Shown here: piece by piece, positions 44,960 to 55,077 of the stretch
Numbering within the stretch: position 1 is the stretch's first letter
How the letters are laid out: every line of letters starts with the position of its first letter
Assembly (NCBI RefSeq): GCF_004564375.1
Contig: NZ_CP038267.1
Location: 2,854,501 to 2,918,500, forward strand
Origin: Nocardioides euryhalodurans
Lineage (GTDB): Bacteria; Actinomycetota; Actinomycetes; Propionibacteriales; Nocardioidaceae
DNA length: 64,000 nucleotides
Direction of reading: 5' to 3'
Made by a program: the position numbers and the translations under genes
Notes under the pieces: generated by a model
What the model was told of the DNA's origin: nothing
The model's database searches: none
What the model saw: only the letters and a program-made list of their open reading frames with translations

Positions 44960-45607
44960 TCAGAAGGCCGGGACGGGGCCGGTCGCGCGCTGCGGCCGGG
45001 CCAGGGCGCGGACGACGTCGGTCTGGCCGTGCTTGACGACCGCGATCCCGGCCAGCGCGTCGACCACCGCCAGCGCGACCTCGTCGGGAAACTGCGGCGT
45101 CGGCAGGTCGAGGCCGGTCGCGAGGTCGTCGGCGTGGACCACGAGCTCGACGAGCCGGGACACCAGCAGGTCCCGGGTCGACAGGGTCCAGCCCTCCCAC
45201 TGGAAGAACACGGCGTCCGGCGTACGCGTCGCGGCGGCGGCCATCGCGGCCGGGAGCTCCTCGAGGTCCTCGCGCACCATGGCGCCGAGGGCGTCGAACC
45301 CGCCGGCGGCGTCGGCGTTGGCCTCGTCCCGCAGCCCGGTGTGCTCCTCGGCGTCGAGCGGGGCGTGGACCCAGGAGCAGCGCCGGAAGTGCTCGTGCAG
45401 GCCGATCGGTTCCGCGTCGGACGGCGGGTAGGAGAGGAAGACGCGGGTCACGCGGACCTGGTCGGCCAGGTGGTGGGCGAGGCCGCCGAGGGTCATCCCG
45501 GCGCACGGGCTCTCCCGGTCCCACCGCTCCCGGAGCTCCTCGGAGGTGAGGAGCCCGGCGACCAGCCGGGCGGAGGTCAGGAAGCCGTCGGGGATCGTCG
45601 ATGCCAC
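44960..45607 (-). CDS. Mycothiol-dependent isomerase-like DinB-fold protein
   Basis: A 215-residue protein of the maleylpyruvate isomerase (TIGR03083-like) superfamily: RESPCAGMTLGGLAHHLADQ (C-x-G-x-T-x-x-x-L-x-x-H) and LVSRLVELVVHADDLATGL (H-x-D-D-L) carry the metal ligands. The substrate is unknown. GTG at 45607 is chosen because TAGCCT lies seven bases upstream. The TrmH gene follows one base after its stop. It is divergent from the DedA gene, both promoters lying within 37 bases. Confidence 0.82.
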   Translation of the reverse strand: MASTIPDGFLTSARLVAGLLTSEELRERWDRESPCAGMTLGGLAHHLADQVRVTRVFLSYPPSDAEPIGLHEHFRRCSWVHAPLDAEEHTGLRDEANADAAGGFDALGAMVREDLEELPAAMAAAATRTPDAVFFQWEGWTLSTRDLLVSRLVELVVHADDLATGLDLPTPQFPDEVALAVVDALAGIAVVKHGQTDVVRALARPQRATGPVPAF

Positions 45608-45614
45608 GCGGGGG

Positions 45615-45620
45615 AGGCTA
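45615..45620 (-). promoter_or_regulatory. -10 element, divergent leaderless promoter (left)
   Basis: TAGCCT on the minus strand, seven bases before GTG 45607. Confidence 0.45.
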
Positions 45621-45631
45621 CCCCGGCCGGA

Positions 45632-45637
45632 TAGGGT
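45632..45637 (+). promoter_or_regulatory. -10 element, divergent leaderless promoter (right)
   Basis: TAGGGT on the plus strand, seven bases before GTG 45645 of the DedA gene. The two back-to-back -10 elements are only 11 bases apart. Confidence 0.5.
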
Positions 45638-45644
45638 CGGCACC

Positions 45645-46394
45645 GTGCTGCTCGCCCTCGTTGACGCCCTCCCCGACCTGGCGCCGCTGCTGCTCGGGAT
45701 GGACTGGATGGACCCCGAGTGGCTGCTCGACCGCTTCGGCGAGGCGCTGTTCTGGCTGAGCCTGGCGATCATCTTCGTCGAGTGCGGGCTGTTCTTCCCG
45801 TTCCTCCCCGGCGACAGCCTGCTCTTCGCGATGGGCCTCTTCATCGCCGGCGAGAGCGTCGACGTGTTCCCGGGCCCGCCGGCCGTCGACCTGCTGGCGG
45901 CGCTGGTGCTGTTCACGGTCGCGGCCTTCGCCGGCAACGTCGCCGGCTACGAGATCGGCCGCAAGCTCGGCCCGCCGCTCTACGAGCGCGACGGGCGGGT
46001 CCTCAAGCAGAAGTACTTCGACCAGACCCGCGTCTTCTTCGACCGGCACGGCAACAAGGCCCTGGTGATCGGCCGCTTCGTGCCGTTCGTCCGCACCTAC
46101 GTCACCGTGGTTGCCGGCGTGACCCGGATGGAGCGCCACCGGTTCTTCCTCTGGAGCCTGGTCGGTGCCGTGCTGTGGGTCCTCAGCATCACCCTCGCCG
46201 GCTTCTTCCTCGGGTCCGCCTTCCCGTCGCTCGGCGAGAACATCGACAAGGCGATCATCGTCATCATCGCCTTCTCGCTGCTGCCGATCGCCTGGGAGTG
46301 GTGGCGGCACAAGCGGACCACCGCCCCCGAGGCCGAGGACCGCGACCACGACGGCCGGCCGGACCGCGACATCATGGGCCAGGACGTCGACTGA
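45645..46394 (+). CDS. DedA family membrane protein
   Basis: A 249-residue DedA/SNARE-associated (VTT) protein, a family now linked to undecaprenyl-phosphate or phospholipid flipping across the cytoplasmic membrane. Features: the helix FVECGLFFPFLPGDSLLFAM with the E-x-x-x-x-x-P-x-P-G-D/E motif, the re-entrant NVAGYEIGRKLGPPLYER loop, and FFDRHGNKALVIGRFVPFVR followed by TYVTVVAGVTRM (R-F-x-P-x-x-R and G-x-x-x-M motifs). The C-terminus is charged and Asp/Arg-rich. GTG start, probably leaderless. Confidence 0.94.
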   Translation: MLLALVDALPDLAPLLLGMDWMDPEWLLDRFGEALFWLSLAIIFVECGLFFPFLPGDSLLFAMGLFIAGESVDVFPGPPAVDLLAALVLFTVAAFAGNVAGYEIGRKLGPPLYERDGRVLKQKYFDQTRVFFDRHGNKALVIGRFVPFVRTYVTVVAGVTRMERHRFFLWSLVGAVLWVLSITLAGFFLGSAFPSLGENIDKAIIVIIAFSLLPIAWEWWRHKRTTAPEAEDRDHDGRPDRDIMGQDVD

Positions 46395-46397
46395 CTC

Positions 46398-46925
46398 TCA
46401 GCCGCGGGCGGCGTCCAGCTCCGCCTTCGTGAGCACCGGGCGGACCTCGAGGCCGACGTCGGCGAGCGGGTTCTCGCCCTCCGGGCTGCGGTCGATCGCG
46501 CAGACCACGACGTCGACGGTGGCGCCGTACTCGCGCAGCTTGACCGTGGCGTCGCGCACCGCGCCGCCGGTGGTGATGACGTCCTCGACCAGCGTCACCC
46601 GGCGGCCGGCGACGTCCGGCCCCTCGGCCAGCTTGCACGTGCCGTAGGTCTTGGCCTCCTTGCGGACGAACAGGGCCGGAAGCCCGGTCTCGGCGCTGAG
46701 CACGGCGACGATCGGGATGCCGCCCATCTCGAGCCCGCCGAGCAGGTCCGTGTCCGCGGGGACCAGGCTCCGCATCTCGGCGACGACCCGGCGCAGCAGG
46801 GCGGGGTCCGCCTCGAAGAGGTACTTGTCGAAGTACTCGTGGGACACCTGCCCCGACCGGAGGGTGAACTCGCCCGAGAGGCGGCAGCAGGCGTCGATGT
46901 CCTTCGCGAGGTCCGGGTCGCTCAT
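46398..46925 (-). CDS. pyrE: Orotate phosphoribosyltransferase
   Basis: Joins orotate to PRPP to make OMP in pyrimidine synthesis. The 175-residue enzyme has FTLRSGQVSHEYFDKYLFEA at the N-terminus, LLGGLEMGGIPIVAVLS, RKEAKTYGTCK with the mobile-loop Lys, and the PRPP-binding VTLVEDVITTGGAV (two acidic residues plus TTGG). ATG at 46925 is preceded by TAGGGT seven bases upstream, so the message is probably leaderless. No other pyrimidine gene is next to it. It converges on DedA with three bases between stops. Confidence 0.96.
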   Translation of the reverse strand: MSDPDLAKDIDACCRLSGEFTLRSGQVSHEYFDKYLFEADPALLRRVVAEMRSLVPADTDLLGGLEMGGIPIVAVLSAETGLPALFVRKEAKTYGTCKLAEGPDVAGRRVTLVEDVITTGGAVRDATVKLREYGATVDVVVCAIDRSPEGENPLADVGLEVRPVLTKAELDAARG

Positions 46926-46932
46926 GGCGACG

Positions 46933-46938
46933 ACCCTA
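46933..46938 (-). promoter_or_regulatory. -10 element of pyrE
   Basis: TAGGGT on the minus strand, seven bases before ATG 46925; leaderless promoter likely. Confidence 0.55.
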
Positions 46939-46954
46939 GGGCAGGCTGGGACGC

Positions 46955-47371
46955 ATGAGTCACATGGACCTGATGGCCGGACCGCCTCCCACCCACCTGC
47001 CCGAGGACCCGGCCGCCGCCGAGCTGGCCGAGGGGCACGCCCCCGCCGCCGTCGTACGCCGCCACCCGGCGTCGCCGATCGCGTGGGCCGCGATGGCCGC
47101 GCTCGCCGCCGAGGAGGGAGCGGACGAGGTGACGACGTACGCCTATGCGCGCGTCGGCTACCACCGCTCGCTCGACCTGCTGCGCCGCAACGGCTGGAAG
47201 GGCCACGGACCCGTCCCGTGGTCGCACGAGCCGAACCGCGGCTTCCTCCGCTGCCTGGCCCTCCTCGCCCTCACCGCCCAGGCGATCGGCGAGCTCGACG
47301 AGGCCGACCGCTGCGCCACCTTCCTGGCCGACTCCTCGCCCGAGGCCGCGGCGGAGCTGCTGCCGGCGTAG
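46955..47371 (+). CDS. DUF3151 family protein
   Basis: A 138-residue protein of the actinobacterial DUF3151 family, unknown function. Recognisable parts are the DLMAGPPPTHLPEDPAAAEL opening, the VVRRHPASPIAWAAMAALAA helix, TTYAYARVGYHRSLDLLRRN and the PNRGFLRCLALLALTAQAIG helix, giving a TPR-like helical fold. ATG is divergent from pyrE by 29 bases. Confidence 0.88.
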   Translation: MSHMDLMAGPPPTHLPEDPAAAELAEGHAPAAVVRRHPASPIAWAAMAALAAEEGADEVTTYAYARVGYHRSLDLLRRNGWKGHGPVPWSHEPNRGFLRCLALLALTAQAIGELDEADRCATFLADSSPEAAAELLPA

Positions 47372-47381
47372 GTGGACTTGC

Positions 47382-47459
47382 TGGGTAACGGCGGATCAGC
47401 TGCGCTCCACACGGGTTGTAAGCCCCGTGGAGCGCACGGGGTCCACCGTTAGCCACCCA
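47382..47459. repeat. Intergenic palindromic element, family 2 copy B
   Basis: About 78 bases: TGGGTAACGGCGGATC on the left and GGTCCACCGTTAGCCACCCA on the right form the outer arms; TGCGCTCCACACGGG and CCCGTGGAGCGCA-type inner arms enclose the loop. The same orientation as copies A and C. Lies 11 bases after the DUF3151 stop and upstream of the AbiEi-like gene. Confidence 0.82.
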
Positions 47460-47561
47460 GGGGCGGCCGCCACCTCTCCACAAGCAGGCGCCCGGCCGCG
47501 CTGTCCACAGCCCCGCGGCCCGCGGCTGCGCGACCGCGCGGGTGGCGCCGAGCATGTGCGC

Positions 47562-48590
47562 ATGGAGTCTCGGGTGGTGGCAGCGGTCGCTCGTACCGGC
47601 GGGCTGACCACCACCGCGGATCTCGTTCGCGCCGGGATCGAGCCGAGGTTCATCGCGCGCCTCGTACGGACCGGGCGGTTGGTGGCAGTCCGCCGGGGCG
47701 TCTACACGACGGACGAGCTCTGGACTGCGTGGGACGAGCACCGTGCGCGACCGATGGCGCGGGTCCGGGCGGCCGAGCTCTGCATCGCCGTCGCCCACGT
47801 GTCCAGCCACGACTCCGCGGCCCTGGCGCACGAGCTGCCCCTACTCCGTCCTCAGGAATCCGCGGTCCACATCAGCCGGCTCGACATGCGGGGCACCCGT
47901 GTCCAGAACGGAGTGGAGCACCACGGGGCGCGATTCGCCCCTGACGAGGTGACCGTCGTCGACGGCCTTCGCGTGCTCGACATCCCACGAACCGTGGCCG
48001 ACCTCGCTCGCGAGCACGGCTACCTCGCGGGTCTCGTGGCCGCCGACGGCGCGATGCAGCGCGGGGTGTCACGGGCGCAGCTGCAGGAGGCCGCGGCGCG
48101 CATGGAGGGTTGGCCGTTCAGCAGGACGGTCAAGCAGGTGCTGGACAACGCCGACCCCGGCGCGGAGTCGGTGGGCGAGACGCTCGCCCGCGACCTCGCC
48201 GACGAGTCGGGTCTCGGGCCGATCGAGACACAGTTCCCGGTCCGTACCCCGAGGGGCGTGGCCTGGGTGGACCTGAGGATCGGTCGCCACCTGGTCGAGT
48301 TCGACGGCCGCGTGAAGTACCGGTCCGTCGAGGAAGGAGGCCTCCGCGACGGTGACCTCGAACGGATGCTCTGGGACGAGCGCCGACGGCAGGACGAGAT
48401 CTGCCGAGGCGGCTTCGGGATGACGCGCCTGGTCTACGCCGACTTCTGGGGCGACCGCCGTGACGACGCGAGGATCCGACTCGTCAGGGAGCAAGCCGCC
48501 TCGACCGCCCGCTACGGAACCGAGCTCTCGCCCGAGATGCAGGAGTTCGCCGACCGTGTGCGCGGGAGGCGCCACCGAGTCGTGGGCTGA
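47562..48590 (+). CDS. AbiEi N-domain / endonuclease-like protein
   Basis: A 342-residue protein. The first 55 residues (VAAVARTGGLTTTADLVRAG, then RLVRTGRLVAVRRGVYTTDE) match the AbiEi-type winged-helix domain of type IV toxin-antitoxin antitoxins. The central part has helical VVDGLRVLDIPRTVADLARE. The C-terminal 120 residues resemble a PD-(D/E)XK/DUF559-like nuclease fold with WVDLRIGRHLVEFDGRVKY, where Asp and Glu lie at positions expected for metal binding, and FGMTRLVYADFWGD. Such proteins are frequent orphans in actinobacteria. No AbiEii toxin gene is adjacent. It is flanked by two copies of repeat family 2. Confidence 0.78.
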   Translation: MESRVVAAVARTGGLTTTADLVRAGIEPRFIARLVRTGRLVAVRRGVYTTDELWTAWDEHRARPMARVRAAELCIAVAHVSSHDSAALAHELPLLRPQESAVHISRLDMRGTRVQNGVEHHGARFAPDEVTVVDGLRVLDIPRTVADLAREHGYLAGLVAADGAMQRGVSRAQLQEAAARMEGWPFSRTVKQVLDNADPGAESVGETLARDLADESGLGPIETQFPVRTPRGVAWVDLRIGRHLVEFDGRVKYRSVEEGGLRDGDLERMLWDERRRQDEICRGGFGMTRLVYADFWGDRRDDARIRLVREQAASTARYGTELSPEMQEFADRVRGRRHRVVG

Positions 48591-48614
48591 GCTGAGTGAC
48601 GGTCAACTCGTGCT

Positions 48615-48687
48615 CGGTAACGGCGGCTGGGTTGCACTTCACACGGGCTGCAACTCGTGTGGAGCGCACTGGATCCACCGTTGCTCA
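48615..48687. repeat. Intergenic palindromic element, family 2 copy C
   Basis: Left GGTAACGGCGG, right GGATCCACCGTTGCTC, with inner ACACGGGCTGCA loop and CGTGTGGAGCGCA arm as in copies A and B. The inner left arm is more diverged (TTGCACTTCACACG). It lies between the convergent AbiEi-like and lysS genes. Confidence 0.8.
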
Positions 48688-48718
48688 GATTCCTCGGCGA
48701 GTCCCACACCCCGAGCCG

Positions 48719-50410
48719 TCACCCACCCAGCAGCGACCGCACCTTGTCCGTCCCGAGCGCGACCACCAGGGTCGGGAGCCGCGGGCCGCGCTCGGCGTCG
48801 ACGAGCAGGTGGTAGAGGAGCCGGAAGAACTCCTTCTGGTCCGCCTTCACCTCGTCGGTCGGCGCGTCGCCGAGGGCCAGGCCGCGGGCGAGCTTGGGGA
48901 CGCCGTAGACCAGGGCCGTCACGGTGTCGAGCTCGAGGTCGGCGCCCTCGGGCAGGTGGGTGAGCAGCAGCTGCACCCACTCGGCCTCCTGCGAGGACAG
49001 GGCACTGAGCGAGGCGGCGTCGGGCTCCTCGCGGACCGTCGTCCGGTCGGCGGCGGGGACGAACTCCGCGGTCCACTGCATGGCCTTCGACAGCCGGGGC
49101 TCGAGGTCGGAGACCGAGTCGTGCTCGTAGCCGACGTGGGAGACCAGCCGGCTGATCTGGTCGGCCGATCCGGCGGTCACGTCGGCGATCGACGACAGCA
49201 CCCGGAACGGCACGGTCACCGGCGACGTCGGCAGCGCGCCGGCGGTCGCGGTGGCCGAGGCCCGCTCGTGCGCCAGCACCGCGCCGTCGCGCTTGCCCGA
49301 CGCGGCCTTGCGGCCCAGGGCGTCCCACTCGTCGTAGAGCCGCACCACCTCGGGCCCGAAGTCGATGTCGAAGGTCTGCCGCGGGTTGCGCCGGACGTAG
49401 AGCCAGCGCAGCACCGGAGCCTCCAGCACCCGCAGCGCCTCGGCCGCGGTCGGGGCACCGCCGGCGGACGACGACATCTTCTGGACGCCGGCGAAACCGA
49501 CGAAGCCGTAGCCGAACCACGCCGGCCGCGGCATGTCGAAGACCGACTCGACCAGCTCGTGGCCCACGGTGAACGAGGAGCCCGGCGTCGCGTGGTCCAT
49601 GCCGGCGGGCTCGAAGTCGACGTGCTCGACCGCCCAGCGCATCGGCCAGTCGACCTTCCAGACGAGCTTGCCCTCGTCCTGGGTGGCGAGGTTGGTGACG
49701 AACGAGCCGCCGCACTCGCAGGTGTAGGCCAGGTCGGTCGTCTCGTCGTCGTACGACGTCAGGGTGACCGTGTCGCGCCCGCAGTCACGGCAGTACGGCT
49801 TGAAGGGGAAGCGTGCGAGGTCGGAGCCCCCGGTGGTCTCCTCCTCGTCGGCGACGGAGTCGGCGAGCGCCGCGGCCTCCTGGTCGGACTCGGCGACCCT
49901 GGCCTGCTTGGTGCGGTAGCGGGCGAGGACACCTTCGATGTCGTCCCGGTGCCGGACCGAGTGGAGCACCTGGTCGCGGTAGTGGCCGGCGGTGTAGCGC
50001 TCGGTCTGCGACACCTCCTCCATGTCGACGCCGAGGTCGTGCAGCGCGGTGCGGAGCGGCTCCTTGAAGTGCTCGGCCCACGACGGGTGGCAGTCCCAGG
50101 GGTCGGGGACCGCGCTCAGCGGTCGCCCGATGTGCTCGACCCAGCTGGGGTCGACCCCGGCGGGGACCTTGCGGAAGCGGTCGTAGTCGTCCCAGACGTG
50201 CAGGTGCCGGACGGGTACGCCGCGGCGGCGCAGCTCGTCGGCGACGAAGTGCACCGTGAGGAACTCGCGCAGGTTGCCCAGGTGGACGGGCCCGGACGGG
50301 GACGCCCCGGACGAGCAGGTGACCTGCTCGCCGTCGCGGGCGTGCCGCAGCGCGTCGTCGGCGGCGCGGGTGACCCAGTCGCTGGGGGGACCCTGCTGGC
50401 CTCGTGCCAT
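48719..50410 (-). CDS. lysS: Class I lysyl-tRNA synthetase
   Basis: Charges tRNA-Lys, but of the class I type (archaeal-like; Rossmann catalytic domain), unrelated to the usual class II bacterial enzyme. HIGH motif region: SGASPSGPVHLGNLREFLTV; KMSKS counterpart: VQKMSSSAGG. A zinc-binding insertion shows CRDCGRDTVTL and CECGG. The C-terminal alpha-helical domain is complete; total 563 residues. ATG at 50410 is the first plausible start; the protein begins MARGQQGPP. Upstream is a long hairpin on the transcript. Confidence 0.93.
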   Translation of the reverse strand: MARGQQGPPSDWVTRAADDALRHARDGEQVTCSSGASPSGPVHLGNLREFLTVHFVADELRRRGVPVRHLHVWDDYDRFRKVPAGVDPSWVEHIGRPLSAVPDPWDCHPSWAEHFKEPLRTALHDLGVDMEEVSQTERYTAGHYRDQVLHSVRHRDDIEGVLARYRTKQARVAESDQEAAALADSVADEEETTGGSDLARFPFKPYCRDCGRDTVTLTSYDDETTDLAYTCECGGSFVTNLATQDEGKLVWKVDWPMRWAVEHVDFEPAGMDHATPGSSFTVGHELVESVFDMPRPAWFGYGFVGFAGVQKMSSSAGGAPTAAEALRVLEAPVLRWLYVRRNPRQTFDIDFGPEVVRLYDEWDALGRKAASGKRDGAVLAHERASATATAGALPTSPVTVPFRVLSSIADVTAGSADQISRLVSHVGYEHDSVSDLEPRLSKAMQWTAEFVPAADRTTVREEPDAASLSALSSQEAEWVQLLLTHLPEGADLELDTVTALVYGVPKLARGLALGDAPTDEVKADQKEFFRLLYHLLVDAERGPRLPTLVVALGTDKVRSLLGG

Positions 50411-50484
50411 GGGAAAGGTGCTCCTGTGGGGTGGGTGCCTCGTCGGGGCGCCCACGCTACCGCCGGGCGGGAGGGGCACCGCAA

Positions 50485-50523
50485 AGGGCTCCGGAACCAC
50501 CCCCGTGGCGACTCCGGAGCCCT
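50485..50523. terminator. Hairpin in lysS leader
   Basis: AGGGCTCCGGA, 17 bases, TCCGGAGCCCT: a perfect 11-bp stem, 75 bases upstream of the lysS ATG on its strand, followed by TTTG in that direction. It could be a leader attenuator or the end of a small transcript; it is not a T-box. Confidence 0.5.
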
Positions 50524-50667
50524 GCTTGCGTGCTGCGGCCGCAATCTCCCGATCAGCTTGCCGCCGGTCCAGCCGCCTTCCCCCGCGAAGTGGCTGTCCG
50601 AGACTCACGCGGGCAACATCTTGACATCAACAACCGGGTAACCATGGCCCAAAGCGGCCGCTGTCAC

Positions 50668-50673
50668 TAACAT
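50668..50673 (+). promoter_or_regulatory. -10 element of LuxR-type regulator gene
   Basis: TAACAT on the plus strand, six bases before ATG 50680; fits a leaderless message. Confidence 0.5.
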
Positions 50674-50679
50674 GCCAAC

Positions 50680-51644
50680 ATGACCGCGTTCGCGGCGGCG
50701 CTGGGGCTGACCTCGGCGCAGGAGCGTCTCTACCGCCAGGTGCTGGCGTCCTCCGGCACGCCGGTCGAGGAGCTCGCCACCGGACTGCTCCGGACGCCCG
50801 AGCAGCTGCTGGAGGAGCTGGCGCCGCTGGTGGTCCTCGGGGTGGTCGGCACCGACGACCAGGACCGGCTGCAGGTGCTCACGCCTCCCGAGGCCGTCGC
50901 GGCGGTGCTGGAGCAGCACTCCGCGGCGATGCTCGAGTGCGGCCAGCAGCTGCAGCAGATGAGCCGGCTGCTCCCCGAGCTGCGCGGCGCCGCACCCGCC
51001 GCCCCCGCCGACGACGCGTTCCCGCTCGACGGCGAGATCGTCACCGGCGGCGACGTCCCCGGCCTGCTGGCGGGCTGGATCGCGGAGACCACCGGGGAGC
51101 TGCTCTTCCTGAGACCCGACCAGTGGCGGATGCCGAGCGAGTCCCAGATGGCGATCGCGGTCGCGACCGCGGTCCAGGCCGGCCGGCCGACCCGGGCGAT
51201 CTACCCCGCCCGGGCATTGCGCGAGGCGCCGGCCGTGCTGGTCGGGCGCGCCGCGATCGGCGAGCAGATCCGGGTGCTGCCCGAGGTGCCGACACGGCTG
51301 GCCGTCATCGGCAACCGGGTCCTCGTGCCCGACCCGCCCGGCCTCGCCAACGAGCGGCGGATCGCCGTACGCCAGGCGGGTGTCGTGGAGATCGTCATCG
51401 CCTACTTCGACGCGCTGTGGGAGCGTGCCGTCGCCGTACCGGCCCTCGAGCGGGGCGAGGCCACCGCCGACCTCAACGGGCTGCTGCTGCGCCACCTCGC
51501 GCAGGGCGCCAAGGACGAGCAGATCGCCCGCACCCTCGGCGTGAGCCTGCGGACCGTACGCCGCCGGATCGCCTCGATCATGGACGAGCTCGGCGTCGAC
51601 TCGCGCTTCCAGGCCGGGGTCGAGGCCGTCCGGCAGGGCTGGCT

Positions 51645-51648
<4 letters not shown>
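50680..51648 (+). CDS. LuxR-type regulator with TrmB-like N-domain
   Basis: A 322-residue regulator. The N-terminus (LGLTSAQERLYRQVLASSGT, EELATGLLRTPEQLLEELAP) is a TrmB-type winged helix, followed by a middle domain of the type seen in actinobacterial orphan LuxR proteins (IVTGGDVPGLLAGWIAET, IGNRVLVPDP). The C-terminal helix-turn-helix is the LuxR/GerE kind: AQGAKDEQIARTLGVSLRTV, RRRIASIMDELGVDSRFQAG. No receiver domain. It may sense a ligand or protein; target genes unknown. ATG 50680 probably leaderless. Confidence 0.88.
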
Positions 51649-54009
<2,361 letters not shown>

Positions 54010-54036
54010 CCCCGGCCCGGGGCCCTCGCGCCGGCG

Positions 54037-55077
54037 TCAGGTCGAGTCGCGCACGACGAGCGTCGACGGGATGATCAGCCGGTAGGCGCCGCCGTCCTCG
54101 AGGCCGTCGATCCGGTCGAGCAGCATCCGGGTGGCCCGCTCGGCCATCTCGGTGATCGGGTTCTTCATCGTGGTGAGCGGCGGGTCGGTCGACTCGGCCA
54201 CGCCGAGGTCGTCGTACCCGATCACGGCGAGGTCCTCCGGGACCTGCCGTCCGAGGGCGGCCGCGACCGCCAGCGCGCCGCGCGCCATCAGGTCCGAGGC
54301 CACCACCAGCCCGTCGAGGTCGGGACGACGCGTGAGCAGGTCCTCGGCCGCCCGCCGGCCGCCGTCCTCGGTGAAGTCGGCGTGGACCACGGCGTCGGTG
54401 GGCAGCTCCGCGGCGGTCATCGCGGTGTACCAGCCGACGAGACGGTCGGTCGCCGCGGTCATGTCGGAGGGGCCGGCGATGGTCCCGATGCGCCGGCAGC
54501 CGCGTGCGATCAGGTGCTCGGTCGCCTCGCGCCCGCCGGCCACGTTGTCGACGTCGACGTACGGGACGTGCTCGCTGCCGCTCCACGGCCGACCGCCGAA
54601 GACGCACGGCAGCCCGATGCTCCGCAGTTGCTCGGCGAGCCGGTCGTCGCGGTGGTGCGAGACCACGAGCGCGCCGTCGACGTGGCGGTGCGAGAGGTAG
54701 CGGAGCATGCGCGTCTCCTCGGCCCCCGGGCGGGCGAGCAGCAGCACGAGCTGCACCTCGCGCTCGCCGAGGACCCGGGTCACGGCCCGCAGGGTGCCGG
54801 CGAAGAAGGGGTCGCTGAAGACCCGCTCGTCGGGCTCCGGGACCACGACCGCCACCGAGCCGGTGCGCCGGGTGACCAGGGTCCGTGCCGCCCGGTTGGG
54901 GACGTAGCCCAGGGACCGGACCGCCTCCTCGACCGACCGCTGGGCCCGGTCGCTGACGCGGTCCCCGCCGTTGATCGCACGCGACGCGGTGGCGCGGCTG
55001 ACGCCGGCCACCCGGGCCACGTCGTCCAGGGTCGGCGAGGCCGTGCCGGCAGGACGCGTGGGGTTCACCGCGGTCAC
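54037..55077 (-). CDS. LacI-family repressor, CebR-like
   Basis: A 346-residue LacI/GalR regulator. The helix-turn-helix is TLDDVARVAGVSRATASRAI followed by NGGDRVS and the hinge helix YVPNRAARTLVTRRTGS; the periplasmic-binding-like effector domain continues to the end (VVVPEPDERVFSDPFFAGT, VIGYDDLGVAESTDPPLTT, VVRDST). The gene is the fifth of a sugar operon, overlapping the GH1 stop (GTGA). Two CebR-box-like palindromes lie before the first gene of that operon. The expected effector is cellobiose or a related beta-glucoside (inference from Streptomyces ceb). Confidence 0.92.
   Translation of the reverse strand: MTAVNPTRPAGTASPTLDDVARVAGVSRATASRAINGGDRVSDRAQRSVEEAVRSLGYVPNRAARTLVTRRTGSVAVVVPEPDERVFSDPFFAGTLRAVTRVLGEREVQLVLLLARPGAEETRMLRYLSHRHVDGALVVSHHRDDRLAEQLRSIGLPCVFGGRPWSGSEHVPYVDVDNVAGGREATEHLIARGCRRIGTIAGPSDMTAATDRLVGWYTAMTAAELPTDAVVHADFTEDGGRRAAEDLLTRRPDLDGLVVASDLMARGALAVAAALGRQVPEDLAVIGYDDLGVAESTDPPLTTMKNPITEMAERATRMLLDRIDGLEDGGAYRLIIPSTLVVRDST

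Noticed and set aside
50411..50600. T-box-like leader before lysS
   Set aside because: The strand reads TGGTTCCGG near the stem, but the T-box consensus TGGNACCGCG is not met and no specifier stem was found; kept only as a hairpin.
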